64,000 bases of DNA from DASQZK01 sp963732905 (GCA_963732905.1 CAVTBM010000004.1:732698-796697); one strand, 5' to 3'. Shown: positions 46,056 to 55,920, numbered from the stretch's first letter. Notes: generated by a model from the sequence alone, not told the origin. Translations and numbers: made by a program.

Positions 46056-46640
46056 ATGGTAGTACAGAAAGACGAGGTAAGATCCAGGATTATTAGTGTT
46101 GCAAGCAAAATATTTATCCGTTTCGGGTACCGGAAAACCACTATGGAAGAGATTGCCATGGCTACCAGGAAGGGGAAGAGTTCCATATACTATTATTTCA
46201 AAAGCAAGGAAGATATTTTCAGAGCGGTGGTTGAAAAGGAAGCTGAGGAGTTAAAAAGGGATCTGGCCGATGCTGTGGAGAAAGTGGAAGATCCGATCGA
46301 CCAGCTCAAGACATACCTGTTGTTCAGAACGCATAAGTTAAAAACGCTAACAAATTTTTATACAGCCCTGAAAAGTGATTACCTGAGTCATCTTGAATTC
46401 ATTGAGCGTATACGGAGTGAATACGACCAGGATGAGATCAACCTGGTGAAAAACATCCTTCAGTCGGGAATGGAAAGGAACGAGTTTGTGATCGATGATC
46501 CTGAACTGGCGGCCGTTGCCATTGCCACCGCCATGAAAGGATTGGAGATTCCGCTATTCATTAAAAAAGAACACGGCAATATTGAGGACCGGCTGGATAA
46601 TCTGATCAATTTTTTGTTTTACGGACTGATTAAGCGGTAA
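46056..46640 (+). CDS. TetR/AcrR family transcriptional regulator
   Basis: 194 residues. N-terminal HTH at about 10-55: RSRIISVASKIFIRFGYRKTTMEEIAMATRKGKSSIYYYFKSKEDIF, classical TetR. C-terminal ligand domain is all-helical. The 45883-46055 gap shows no neighbour it clearly controls; the next gene downstream (lspA) is convergent. Ligand and targets unknown. Confidence 0.9.
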   Translation: MVVQKDEVRSRIISVASKIFIRFGYRKTTMEEIAMATRKGKSSIYYYFKSKEDIFRAVVEKEAEELKRDLADAVEKVEDPIDQLKTYLLFRTHKLKTLTNFYTALKSDYLSHLEFIERIRSEYDQDEINLVKNILQSGMERNEFVIDDPELAAVAIATAMKGLEIPLFIKKEHGNIEDRLDNLINFLFYGLIKR

Positions 46641-46710
46641 TCAGCTCAACGTTCCGGACACATTCTCATCTTTCATTTACACCTGGCGCCTTCGTGTACT
46701 CATTGCTCAT

Positions 46711-47361
46711 CTACTCAGCAGTGTTTGATACTGTTTCTTCAGCAGGATGAGATACGGTTTGTCCGAAGAATTTCTTCTGGAAGAACAGGATGGAGAAGAC
46801 GCCTACGGTAATGGAAGAATCAGCGAGATTGAACACCGGCCTGAAAAATTCAAAGCTATCACCGCCCCTGAAGGGTACCCATTCGGGCCAGGTCCCTTTG
46901 AGAACGGGGAAATACAGCATATCCACCACCTTACCATGAAGAAGACCTGCATAACCGCCGCCCTGGGGAAATAGCACGGCTTTGGCAAACTGTGTGCTCT
47001 CGGAGAATATCAAACCATAAAAGGCGCTGTCGATGATATTACCGATGGCGCCGGCGAGGATCAGCGATACGCAGATGATCAGCCCCTGGTGTGATTTGAT
47101 TTTAATGAGATGGCGAAGATAAATGGCAATGGCGATCACGGCCAGGATCCTGAACATGCTAAGGATCACCTTCCCATAGTCGCCGGGAAAATCGAAGCCG
47201 AAAGCCATACCGTTATTTTCGATAAATTTGATGTCGAACCAGTGACCCATGACGTAGAAGTCCTGGTAAAGCAGCATGTGAGTTTTGACGATGATCTTGA
47301 CGGTCTGGTCGATCAACAGGACCAGTATGACGATCAGTATGGATTTTTTCGTGATACTCAT
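46711..47361 (-). CDS. lspA: lipoprotein signal peptidase (signal peptidase II)
   Basis: 216 residues, slightly long for the family because of a Bacteroidota insert. Four membrane helices; conserved catalytic aspartates in LILAGAIGNIID and FNLADSSITVGV, plus ENNGMAFG near the N-terminus and the Lys/Asp-rich loop HGKVVDMLYFP. Cleaves diacylglyceryl prolipoproteins such as the lipoproteins predicted here. Downstream of the DksA-like gene on the same strand. Confidence 0.94.
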   Translation of the reverse strand: MSITKKSILIVILVLLIDQTVKIIVKTHMLLYQDFYVMGHWFDIKFIENNGMAFGFDFPGDYGKVILSMFRILAVIAIAIYLRHLIKIKSHQGLIICVSLILAGAIGNIIDSAFYGLIFSESTQFAKAVLFPQGGGYAGLLHGKVVDMLYFPVLKGTWPEWVPFRGGDSFEFFRPVFNLADSSITVGVFSILFFQKKFFGQTVSHPAEETVSNTAE

Positions 47362-47473
47362 TTCGGAATTTACTTACAGGGCTTTCAGGCTAAACAATCA
47401 AGTCCTATTATTTTTCGGCATTCAGGATTACAAAAGTGCAAAAAATATTTCATTCCTTTCATTAAAAACAAAA

Positions 47474-47506
47474 CGTGAAGTGCGTATCTCTTTAACACAC
47501 TTCACG
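47474..47506 (-). terminator. intrinsic terminator of the DksA-like gene
   Basis: CGTGAAGTG (47474-47482) with CACTTCACG (47498-47506), a 9-bp stem, followed on the minus strand by a T-rich run (TTTTGTTTTTAAT). Lies 40 bases past the DksA-like stop, between it and lspA. Confidence 0.7.
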
Positions 47507-47546
47507 ATATGTTTGTGATATCCTTATAGTCAGATACAACTCATGA

Positions 47547-47927
47547 TCAATGGCCACTTTTTTCTTTGGCATCAATACTAAGTGTAGCATGGGGAACAGC
47601 TCTCAGTCTTTCCTTAGGAATGAGCTTTCCGGTTTCGCGACAGATCCCGTAGGTTTTGTTTTCAACCCTGACAAGTGCTGCCTGCAGATGCTGAATGAAT
47701 TTGAGCTGTCGTTGTGCCAGTTTTCCTGCTTCTTCCTTGGAAAGTGTGGCTGCGCCTTCTTCAAGAACCTTAAAGGTCGGGGAAGTATCCTGAGTGTCAT
47801 TATTATCCGACATGGTTATCGCACTTTTCAATAACTCATAGTCTTCCTTGGCCTTATCCAGTTTGTAAATGATGAGTTGTTTGAATTCAACCAACTCATC
47901 ATCTGAATATCTTGTCTTTTCAGCCAT
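47547..47927 (-). CDS. TraR/DksA-family protein with degenerate zinc finger
   Basis: 126 residues. An acidic coiled-coil hairpin (about 8-95) and the C-terminal DksA-type finger YGICRETGKLIPKERLRAVPHATLSID. Only the first of the four Cys ligands remains (the CxxC second Cys is Thr; the later pair is missing), as in other Bacteroidota members, so it probably cannot bind zinc. DksA-like proteins sit in the RNA polymerase secondary channel with ppGpp. Located between ileS and lspA, the usual Bacteroidota order. Confidence 0.85.
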   Translation of the reverse strand: MAEKTRYSDDELVEFKQLIIYKLDKAKEDYELLKSAITMSDNNDTQDTSPTFKVLEEGAATLSKEEAGKLAQRQLKFIQHLQAALVRVENKTYGICRETGKLIPKERLRAVPHATLSIDAKEKSGH

Positions 47928-47980
47928 ATCTTTGTTGTTTTTATGTTTTCTAAAAGTAGCAAATTTTTAATAAATACATC

Positions 47981-50900
47981 TTATTTTTGAGACAACCTGA
48001 TAATTTTAATCTTCGTCACAATATCTTCATCGATCTCAATTTCAGTGGAGTCGCTGTTTAGCGAATCCACAAGGCTTATATTTTTTGCCAGAGTCTGTGA
48101 TCCTATGTAATCTTTATATTTTCTGATGGCTTCATTCACTGCATCATGTTTCTGGATCTCAACGGATATTTTATCGGTCACTTCAAAGCCACTGTCCTTC
48201 CTGAGGTTTTGGATGCGATTGATAAACTCCCTGGCTATCCCTTCATAACGTAATTCATCGGTAATTGTTATATCCAGTGCCACGGTAATTTTTCCTTCGT
48301 TGGCGACAAGCCAGCCGGGGATGTCTTCCGAGATGATCTCGACCTCACCGGGACTAAGTATGATGTTCTCTTCACCGGTTTTCACCGTGAACAGCCCTTC
48401 CTTCTCGAAGGCGGCGATATCTTCCTGTGTTGCCGAAGTCAGCGCAGCTGAAATGGATTTCATCATTTTACCGTATTTGGGTCCGAGGATCTTGAAGTCG
48501 GGTTTAACCCTCTTCACCAGGATACCGGAAGTATCGCCGAGGTATTCGACTTCCTTGACGTTCACTTCCGACAGGATAAGGTCTTTCACCGCTTCGAATT
48601 TTTCGAGGAAGCCTGTTTCGGTTACAGGGATCATCATTTTGTTCAGCGGCTGCCGCACTTTGATGTTCACCTTCCGGCGCAGGCTCAGGACCATCGACGA
48701 TACAGCCTGGGCGATCTCCATCCTTTCTTCCAGGGCTTTATCGATCAGTTCTTCCCGGAATGCCGGAAATTTAGTAAGGTGGACGGATTCTTCCGGGTGG
48801 TGGCCGGACACATGGTTAAGGTCGCGGAACAGCCGGTCGGAATAGAACGGGGCGATGGGTGATGCCAGGACAGCGACGGTTTCCAGGCAGGTGAACAGTG
48901 TCTGGTATGCGGAGATTTTGTCATTGGTATAATCACCACCCCAGTATCGTTTACGGTTAAGGCGGACGTACCAGTTACTAAGATTTTCAGTCACGAAATC
49001 CTGGATCAGTCTGCCCGCCCGGGTGAGCTCATAGTTGTCGTAGTTTTCCCTTACGTCCTTCACCAGGGAGTTAAGGAGCGAGATGATCCAGCGGTCGATC
49101 TCCGGTCGCTGGCTTACCGGGATTTCTTTTTCAGAAAAGGTGAAGTTGTCAACGTTGGCATAGAGAGCGAAGAAGGAATAGGTATTATATAGCGTTCCGA
49201 AGAACTTCCGTTTCACTTCATCGAGGCCCGAGACGTCAAATTTGAGGTTGTCCCATGGCTGTGCATTAGTGATCATATACCATCGGAGGGGATCGGATCC
49301 GTGTTCTTCGATGGTTTTAAACGGATCGACAGCATTGCCGAGGCGTTTCGACATCTTATTGCCGTTCTTGTCGAGGACCAGTCCGTTGGAGATGATATTC
49401 CTGAAGGCCACTGAGTCGAAGAGCATGGCTGCGATGGCATGAAGCGTGAAGAACCATCCGCGGGTCTGGTCGACACCCTCGGCAACGAAGTCGGCCGGGA
49501 AATACTTGTCAAAATCGTCCTTGTGTTCAAAAGGATAATGAAATTGTGCATAAGGCATCGACCCCGAGTCAAACCATACGTCGATAAGGTCGGGCTCACG
49601 GAACATCTTTTTACCGTGGTGGGAAATCAGGATGATGTCGTCGACGAACGGACGGTGAAGGTCAAAGAGGGTATAATTAGTGGTGGTGAAGTCGTTTTCC
49701 CGGAAATCTTTCAGGGGATTTGACGTCATAAATCCGGCCCTGACGGACTTTTCGATTTCCTTTTTCAGTTCAGCCACCGAGCCGATGCATTTTTGTTCCT
49801 GTTTATCTTCAGAAACCCAGATAGGCAGGGGTGTTCCCCAGAAACGAGACCTGGACAGATTCCAGTCTACCAGGTTTTCAAGCCATTTACCGAAACGTCC
49901 GCTGCCGGTCGATTCCGGTTTCCAGTTGATGGTATTGTTCAGGGCGATCATTCTCTCTTTAAACTCCGTAGTGCGGATGAACCACGAATCGAGCGGATAG
50001 TAAAGGACGGGCTTATCGGTCCGCCAGCAGTGCGGGTAGCTGTGTACATATTTTTCGATCCTGAAGACCTGGTTGCTGTGTTTCAGGGCCACTGCGAGGT
50101 CGATATCCACCGTAGTCGCATCCTCAGGGATCGTATCGTCATATTCATTCTTGACATACCGACCGGCGAATTTACCGTATTCATCCGTGTTTACCCGTTC
50201 ACGCACGAATTTTTTGTCGATGTCGGCGACAGGAATGAACCGGCCTTTTTTGTCTACCATAGGACTCAGGTTCCCTTCCCTGTCGATGAGGGTGAGGGGC
50301 GGGATGCCGTTTTCCTTTGCCACGCGGTAGTCGTCGGCGCCAAAGGTTGGAGCGATATGAACAATCCCGGTACCTTCTTCGGTAGTGACGAAATCGCCGG
50401 TGACCACCCTGAAGGCATTCTCACCCGGATCGACCCATTTAAACAGTTGCTCGTAACGGACGCCTTTCAGCTCAGATCCTTTGAACTCACCGAGGATACT
50501 GAACGGGATGTTCTTGTCGCCAGGCGTGTACTGGTCGACGGGAAGGACTTTATTTTTTTCCGGGAAGAACGATCCGGTCAGGTCTTTTGCCAGTACCACG
50601 GTTACCGGGGTCCCGCTGTAGGGGTTGAAGGTGTTCACCCTAACATAGGTGATGCCTGCTCCGACAGCCAGAGCTGTATTTGACGGCAGGGTCCAGGGCG
50701 TGGTTGTCCAGGCTATAAAGACCACCTCGTTTGATGTGCCGTTGAAGAGGAATGCCGATCGCTCATCCCTGATGACTCTGAACTGAGCCACGGCGGTGGT
50801 ATCTTTCACATCGCGGTAACATCCCGGCTGGTTCAGCTCATGAGTGCTGAGTCCGGTGCCTGCAGCCGGGGAATAGGGCTGGATGGTATACCCTTTATAC

Positions 50901-51421
50901 AGGAGCTTTTTCTCATACAGCTGTTTCAGCAGCCACCAGAGCGATTCAATATACCGGTTGTCGTAGGTAACGTAAGGATCTTCCATGTTGATCCAGTAAC
51001 CCATTTTGTCGGTCAGTTCCTCCCATTCACGGGTGTACTTCATGACTTCCTTGCGGCAGGCTTCGTTATAGCCGGCAATAGATATTTTTTTCCCTATATC
51101 TTCCTTGGTGATGCCGAGCATGTGCTCAACACTGAGTTCCACCGGCAGACCATGGGTGTCCCATCCGGCCTTACGGTCGACAAGGTATCCGTCGAGAGTT
51201 TTGTACCGGCAGATGATATCCTTGATGGTGCGGGCCATCACATGGTGAATGCCCGGTTTGCCATTGGCAGACGGAGGACCTTCATAAAACACGAAAGCAG
51301 GACTGTCCTTCCGGATTGAAAGACTCTTCTTGAACGTCTCTTCCTCCCTCCACAAACGGAGAATTTCCGTGTTGATTTTTGATAGACTAAACTGTTTATA
51401 TTCAGGAAATTTCTTCGTCAT
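47981..51421 (-). CDS. ileS: isoleucyl-tRNA synthetase
   Basis: 1146 residues, the long eukaryote-like (IleRS2) form common in Bacteroidota. HIGH-type motif in GPPSANGKPGIHHVMARTIKD, editing CP1 domain (VFIAWTTTPWTLPSNTALAVG), catalytic W-rich RGWFFTLHAIA, and KMSKS motif GNKMSKRLGNAVDP. Anticodon-binding C-terminal domain. Class I synthetase; the editing domain hydrolyses valyl-tRNA-Ile. First of a likely ileS / DksA-like / lspA cluster. Confidence 0.95.
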   Translation of the reverse strand: MTKKFPEYKQFSLSKINTEILRLWREEETFKKSLSIRKDSPAFVFYEGPPSANGKPGIHHVMARTIKDIICRYKTLDGYLVDRKAGWDTHGLPVELSVEHMLGITKEDIGKKISIAGYNEACRKEVMKYTREWEELTDKMGYWINMEDPYVTYDNRYIESLWWLLKQLYEKKLLYKGYTIQPYSPAAGTGLSTHELNQPGCYRDVKDTTAVAQFRVIRDERSAFLFNGTSNEVVFIAWTTTPWTLPSNTALAVGAGITYVRVNTFNPYSGTPVTVVLAKDLTGSFFPEKNKVLPVDQYTPGDKNIPFSILGEFKGSELKGVRYEQLFKWVDPGENAFRVVTGDFVTTEEGTGIVHIAPTFGADDYRVAKENGIPPLTLIDREGNLSPMVDKKGRFIPVADIDKKFVRERVNTDEYGKFAGRYVKNEYDDTIPEDATTVDIDLAVALKHSNQVFRIEKYVHSYPHCWRTDKPVLYYPLDSWFIRTTEFKERMIALNNTINWKPESTGSGRFGKWLENLVDWNLSRSRFWGTPLPIWVSEDKQEQKCIGSVAELKKEIEKSVRAGFMTSNPLKDFRENDFTTTNYTLFDLHRPFVDDIILISHHGKKMFREPDLIDVWFDSGSMPYAQFHYPFEHKDDFDKYFPADFVAEGVDQTRGWFFTLHAIAAMLFDSVAFRNIISNGLVLDKNGNKMSKRLGNAVDPFKTIEEHGSDPLRWYMITNAQPWDNLKFDVSGLDEVKRKFFGTLYNTYSFFALYANVDNFTFSEKEIPVSQRPEIDRWIISLLNSLVKDVRENYDNYELTRAGRLIQDFVTENLSNWYVRLNRKRYWGGDYTNDKISAYQTLFTCLETVAVLASPIAPFYSDRLFRDLNHVSGHHPEESVHLTKFPAFREELIDKALEERMEIAQAVSSMVLSLRRKVNIKVRQPLNKMMIPVTETGFLEKFEAVKDLILSEVNVKEVEYLGDTSGILVKRVKPDFKILGPKYGKMMKSISAALTSATQEDIAAFEKEGLFTVKTGEENIILSPGEVEIISEDIPGWLVANEGKITVALDITITDELRYEGIAREFINRIQNLRKDSGFEVTDKISVEIQKHDAVNEAIRKYKDYIGSQTLAKNISLVDSLNSDSTEIEIDEDIVTKIKIIRLSQK

Positions 51422-51459
51422 TTCAACAACTCCTTTTTAACCTGTAAAAATTTGTGGCA

Positions 51460-51467
51460 CAAAGATA
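51460..51467 (-). promoter_or_regulatory. promoter -7 element of ileS
   Basis: On the minus strand TATCTTTG, a perfect TAnnTTTG, 39 bases before the ATG. Confidence 0.45.
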
Positions 51468-51496
51468 ATAAATTTTGGGATTTGGTGGTAGGGGGG

Positions 51497-52153
51497 GGAG
51501 TTATGAGGTTATGAGGTTATGGGGTTATGAAGTTATTCATTATACGGAAATCTGTGGTTGGCTGTTTTTTTTCACCACAGATTACGCAGATTAACACAGA
51601 TTGGGGAATAGAAGAAAGGATCACCACGGATTGGCGATGGTTCCTAACTCCTAACTTTACTAAGAGTTATGAGGTTATGAGGTTATGAGGTTATGAGGTT
51701 ATGGGGTTATGGGGATGTTAATTCGAATCTCTAATCTCTAACTTTCCAACTTTAACACAGAGTTAGAGGTTAGAGAATAGAGATTGGAGGTTAGAGATTG
51801 GAGGTTAATTCGGGTACTCTTTCTAAGCCCTAACTTCTATGTTCAGAGAAGAGAAATATCGAATAACGAATGTCGAATATCGAATATCGCGTCCCATAAA
51901 TTCATAACCAGGTTGCACACCCCACGGGGTGCCGGGGAACCTTCCCGTCAAATATTTTGGAAGTTAGTGAGTTGGAGATTATGAGGTTATGAAATTATGA
52001 TAGTTACTGAAGCACTTTTTAATTTCTACTCTCTACTCCCTAATAATCCAGTGGTGAAAATATGTGTAATTCTGTGGCACTCTTCGAACTCCATGAACGC
52101 CAGAACTCCAGAACTCCCTACTTCCATAACTCCATAACCTCATAACCTCATAA
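51497..52153. repeat. repeat-rich intergenic region, 9-bp tandem and CACAGATT family
   Basis: No gene. Runs of the 9-mer GTTATGAGG are at about 51500-51545, 51665-51716 and 51976-52000, and reversed (CCTCATAAC) at 52125-52156. One copy of CACCACAGATT...CACAGATT lies at 51573-51602. A short open frame at 51784-51984 has no codon or family support. Confidence 0.8.
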
Positions 52154-53194
52154 CTAGGCCTTCGACATCGTGAACACAAACGATGTCCCCTTATCGACTT
52201 TGCTTGTTACATTAATAGTCTGATTATGGGCTTCAATGATATGTTTAACGATAGACAGCCCGAGGCCGGTGCCGCCGAGATCTCTCGACCTGGACTTATC
52301 GGTGCGGTAAAACCGTTCGAAGATCCGCGGGATATCATTCTCGGAGATGCCGATGCCGTTGTCGGTGACATCGACGAGAATATTCTCACCCATATCCATG
52401 ATGCTGACGATGGTCTTGCCGTTTTTCCTGCCATAATTGATGGAGTTGACCACCAGATTGTTAATCACCTCCTGCATACGCTTGCGGTCGGCGATCACTT
52501 TTATGGATTTATTATAGTTACCGCCGAAGGTCAGCTTTATACCATTGGCTTTAGCCTTGAATTCGAGGATGTCGAAGGCTTCTTCCACCACTTTCACGAT
52601 ATCGAAAGCCTCGAGCCGGAGCTTTAGTTCGCCTGATTCAAGACGGGAAATGGATTCGAGGTCCTCTACGATAGAGATCATCCGGTTGATACTTTTCTCC
52701 GTCCTTTCCAGGTACAGCCGGTTGATTGCCGGATCTTCAAGGCCCCCGTCGAGAAGGGTAAGGACGTACCCCTGGATATTGAAAATAGGAGTCTTCAGTT
52801 CATGGGATACATTCCCGACGAAATCCTTTCTGTACTGTTCAAGCTGTTTGAGTTTCCGGATCTCCCTGGATTTCATGTCTGCCCAGTCCTCGACTTCTCG
52901 GTTTACATGAGCGATAATGTCGCCCTGATCAATCTGTTTTTTCAGTTCTTTCTGCGACACGTTGAAATCGTGAATGGTCTTATATACCGGCTGGATCTTC
53001 TCGAAAATGAAGCCCGAAAGGGTAGTATAGATGATAATGAAGGTGACGGCAAAAAAAACGAGCAGGGCGGCCGCCACGGGAATCCACAGGCGCTCAACAC
53101 TGAAATAATTCAGCAGCAGGATGGTTATCCCGAACAACACCGAGATCAGCAGGGCAATGTAGGCAGCCAGCTCTTTGGGCGATGAAGACTTCAT
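52154..53194 (-). CDS. sensor histidine kinase, PhoR-like
   Basis: 346 residues: two N-terminal transmembrane segments (about 10-32 and 35-60), a cytoplasmic helical linker, HisKA with phospho-His in FVGNVSHELKTPIFNIQGYVLTLLDGG, and HATPase_c (NNLVVNSINYG, VTDNGIGISENDIPRIFERFYRTDKSRSRD, GGTGLGLSIVKHII). The compact two-TM architecture is that of Bacteroidota PhoR kinases. No response regulator beside it, so an orphan here. Confidence 0.88.
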   Translation of the reverse strand: MKSSSPKELAAYIALLISVLFGITILLLNYFSVERLWIPVAAALLVFFAVTFIIIYTTLSGFIFEKIQPVYKTIHDFNVSQKELKKQIDQGDIIAHVNREVEDWADMKSREIRKLKQLEQYRKDFVGNVSHELKTPIFNIQGYVLTLLDGGLEDPAINRLYLERTEKSINRMISIVEDLESISRLESGELKLRLEAFDIVKVVEEAFDILEFKAKANGIKLTFGGNYNKSIKVIADRKRMQEVINNLVVNSINYGRKNGKTIVSIMDMGENILVDVTDNGIGISENDIPRIFERFYRTDKSRSRDLGGTGLGLSIVKHIIEAHNQTINVTSKVDKGTSFVFTMSKA

Positions 53195-53414
53195 GGTTTT
53201 AAACGATTGATTGCGAGGACTAAATTAATGAAATAACTTCGGGTTCGCCAATGCAATTTTATCATATGAAAACGGAATATTGTCCCCGGGAATCCCCATT
53301 GAACAGGGGCAGACGGACCGGATACCGGATAACCGGTTTACAGCCAGTAAAATATACCCTTGTATCAGGGGGCCTTTGCAGAAATAAATTCTTCGTGCCT
53401 TCAATGTATTTTTC

Positions 53415-53422
53415 TAATTTTG
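53415..53422 (+). promoter_or_regulatory. promoter -7 element of ribE
   Basis: TAATTTTG matches TAnnTTTG and lies 21 bases before the ATG at 53444, so the start codon upstream at 53360 would be outside the transcript. Confidence 0.45.
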
Positions 53423-53443
53423 CAGGAACAAAAATTTTATAAG

Positions 53444-54046
53444 ATGTTTTCAGGAATTATTGAAGAAGCGGCGAAAGTGGTTAAACTGGAGAAAGACCAG
53501 GAGAACCTGCACCTCACCCTCGAATGTTCATTTGTGAATGAGCTGAAGATTGATCAGAGCGTCTCCCATAACGGGGTCTGCCTTACGGTCGTGAAAAAGA
53601 CGGGAAAGGATTACACGGTGACAGCCATCAAAGAGACGCTGGAGAAGACGAATCTCGGACAGCTCAAAGTTGGCGATAAAGTCAACCTGGAGCGCAGCAC
53701 GCTGATGAACGGCCGACTCGACGGACACATCGTGCAGGGTCATGTGGACCAGACAGCCGTTTGCAAAGAGGTACGGGAAGCTGAGGGGAGCTGGTATTTC
53801 CGGTTCAGATATGAACCTCTGCACGACGACTATGTAACTGTGGAAAAAGGGTCAATATCGGTGAATGGCGTAAGTCTTACCGTGGTGAATTCGAAGGACC
53901 TGTCGTTTGAAGTGGCGATCATTCCCTTCACGTACGAGATGACAAATTTTCACCAGATCAGGCCCGGCACAGTAGTCAACCTCGAGTTTGACATCATAGG
54001 CAAGTATATCGCAAAGATCGTGAAGCAACAACTGGAGAACCGCTAA
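53444..54046 (+). CDS. ribE: riboflavin synthase (alpha subunit)
   Basis: 200 residues from the ATG at 53444 (MFSGIIEEAAKV, the family start). Two tandem lumazine-binding halves: about 1-95 (SHNGVCLTVV, LNG-RLDGHIVQGHVDQTA) and about 96-200 (SISVNGVSLTVV, GKYIAKIVKQ). Catalyses dismutation of two 6,7-dimethyl-8-ribityllumazine to riboflavin. An upstream in-frame Met at 53360 is rejected because the -7 element lies in between. Co-directional with the small UPF0306-like gene 11 bases downstream. Confidence 0.93.
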   Translation: MFSGIIEEAAKVVKLEKDQENLHLTLECSFVNELKIDQSVSHNGVCLTVVKKTGKDYTVTAIKETLEKTNLGQLKVGDKVNLERSTLMNGRLDGHIVQGHVDQTAVCKEVREAEGSWYFRFRYEPLHDDYVTVEKGSISVNGVSLTVVNSKDLSFEVAIIPFTYEMTNFHQIRPGTVVNLEFDIIGKYIAKIVKQQLENR

Positions 54047-54057
54047 TAACAAGCTTA

Positions 54058-54498
54058 ATGGCTCTTCCTCCCAAACGTACCGTGACCTTCATCAATCAGC
54101 ATCATGTGCTGACGCTGGCCACAGCGGCGGACAACATCCCCTGGTGTGCCAATTGTTTTTATGCCTATTCGGCTGAAGAAAACTATTTTGTCTTCACTTC
54201 CGACCGGGAAACGAGGCATATCCGTGATCTGGAGGCTGGTAACACCGTTGCTGCAAGCATCGTCCTGGAGACCAGGGTGGTAGGCAGGATCCGGGGCTTA
54301 CAGATACAGGGCATTCTCCTGGAGCCATCTGGGGCGGTCGCAAAGGAAGCCAGGAAAAGGTACCTCAAACGTTTTCCTTACGCCGCGCTAATGGAAACGA
54401 CGCTTTGGATCCTGCGGCCCAGGCTGATCAAGATGACGGATAACCGGCTGGGATTCGGGAAGAAGTTGATTTGGGAGGAGGGGGGAGAAGAGAGTTAA
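54058..54498 (+). CDS. UPF0306 / pyridoxamine 5'-phosphate oxidase-like split-barrel protein
   Basis: 146 residues. Opens with HHVLTLATAADNIPWCANCFYAYSAEENYFVFTSDRETRHIRDL, the YhbP/UPF0306-type FMN split-barrel signature, and ends in WILRPRLIKMTDNRLGFGKKLIWEE. These flavin-fold proteins lack a proven reaction. Probably in an operon with ribE (11-base gap), which supplies the flavin precursor (inference). Confidence 0.85.
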   Translation: MALPPKRTVTFINQHHVLTLATAADNIPWCANCFYAYSAEENYFVFTSDRETRHIRDLEAGNTVAASIVLETRVVGRIRGLQIQGILLEPSGAVAKEARKRYLKRFPYAALMETTLWILRPRLIKMTDNRLGFGKKLIWEEGGEES

Positions 54499-54639
54499 GG
54501 AGTTATGGAGTTATGGAGTTATGAAGTTATGAAGTTAGAAAGTTATGTGGTTTTACATTATACTAAAATCTGTGTAAATCTGCGTAATCTGTGGTGAAAA
54601 AAAGAAGCCCACCACAGATTACACAGATTTGCACAGATT
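54495..54639. repeat. 9-bp tandem repeat and large inverted repeat of the CACAGATT family
   Basis: GTTATGGA/GTTATGAA 9-mers run from about 54495 to 54545. Then a near-perfect hairpin: arm 54567-54596 (AATCTGTGTAAATCTGCGTA...) matches the reverse complement of 54610-54639 at 28 of 30 positions, loop 13 bases. The rest of the gap to 54759 shows nothing. Confidence 0.85.
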
Positions 54640-54759
54640 GGGGAGAGATTGAGTTAAGTATTTAGCACCTCTCAACAAAGAACTCTTTAGGAAGAGGAAT
54701 TTGTTTAAACGTACCTGGGGGTTATCATGAATTCTCCGTTCTAACGTCCTTTTTCACTT

Positions 54760-55783
54760 CTAGCTTCTTCCCTTCCCACCGCATTCACGGAGGAAGGCCT
54801 CACCAGACTCATCAATAACCTCTTTCATCTCCCTGAACTGATAACCCGTGAGATCCCGGATTTTTTGATTTGAAAAGCGGTTTTTGCTTAATCCGGCATT
54901 CACCATCTCGCGGGTGATTAACCTTTGCGCACCGAAAAAAGACCTGAAGGCATCCATCCGCCACGCTATACGGGCCAGGAAAGGGGAGGCTTCTGTCTTG
55001 CGGAGGCTTTATGCCCAGGGCGTCGGCGATCATCGTAAAGACATCCTTATAGGACAGGTTTTCCGATGAAAGGATGAAGCGTTCGGCCCGGATATCAGCA
55101 TCCATCAGGTTTCGCATGCAGTTTACCACGTCGGTGACACCAACATAACCGGTGACACCATTCATATAATACCGAAGACCCTTATAGACTTCGCTGAACA
55201 TTCTGGAAGAGCTTTTCTGCCAGAATCCCGGTCCCAGGATGACTGACGGGTTAACAATCACGGCATTCAATCCTTCCTCAATGCCCCGCCATACCTCCAT
55301 CTCCGATTTGAATTTTGAAATGGAGTAGCCTGAATTCATCTTATCGGGAATCCATTTCATCTCCTCCGTCACCGGTTCGCCAAGTGGATTTTTACCGAGG
55401 GCTGAGATGGAACTGACATGGCATAGCTTCTCTACGCCGTTTTCAATACAGGCATCTACCACGTTTGCCGTACCTTCAAGATTACCTGTAATAAGCTTTG
55501 CCCGGTCGCGCGGATTGAAAGACACGATGGCAGCAGCATGGTAAACATGCCTCACCCCCTTCATAGCCTCATCGAGGGTCTCCGGAATCAGGATATCCCC
55601 TTCGACCCATTCGACCTTCTGAAAAAGCTCATCCCCATCTTCCCCGTACCTGGCAAAAACCCTTCGAACCTCTTCGATGTCTGACTCCGGCCGCCGTATG
55701 GCCCTGACGTGAATGCCGTCTCTGACCAGGGAATACAGAAGATGTGAGCCAAGAAGTCCAGTGCCGCCGGTAACAAGGTCCAT
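54760..55783 (-). pseudogene. NAD-dependent epimerase (dihydroflavonol-reductase-like), frameshifted near 55000
   Basis: Start at 55783 gives MDLVTGGTGLLGSHLLYSLV, an extended-SDR Rossmann start, with the YSISKFKSE catalytic motif and VNPSVILGPG. The frame holds to about 55005 (ADALGIKPP) and then degenerates, while another frame from about 55000 to 54760 continues the family perfectly: KTEASPFLARIAWRMDAF, then RSFFGAQRLITREM...GLSKNRFSNQKIRDLTGYQF. One extra base at about 55000 (the C in CCGCAAG) joins them. Either a recent frameshift or an assembly error; otherwise intact and about 340 residues. Confidence 0.85.
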
Positions 55784-55920
55784 AGGGGTTGTTTTGGTTG
55801 TAAAGCTATGAAAATAATTGAAAAAAAGGTGCAAAGGTATTTTCGAAGCACAATGCATGCAGCAGGTTGAACCACAGGCGCAAGCCGGGATGCACAAATC
55901 GAATGAATGAGTCCGGAAGA

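Noticed and set aside
51784..51984. 66-codon open frame in repeat-rich region upstream of ileS
   Set aside because: Built from low-complexity repeats.
54812..55005. C-terminus in the original epimerase frame (about 65 residues)
   Set aside because: Unlike the family, whose C-terminus continues in the other frame.
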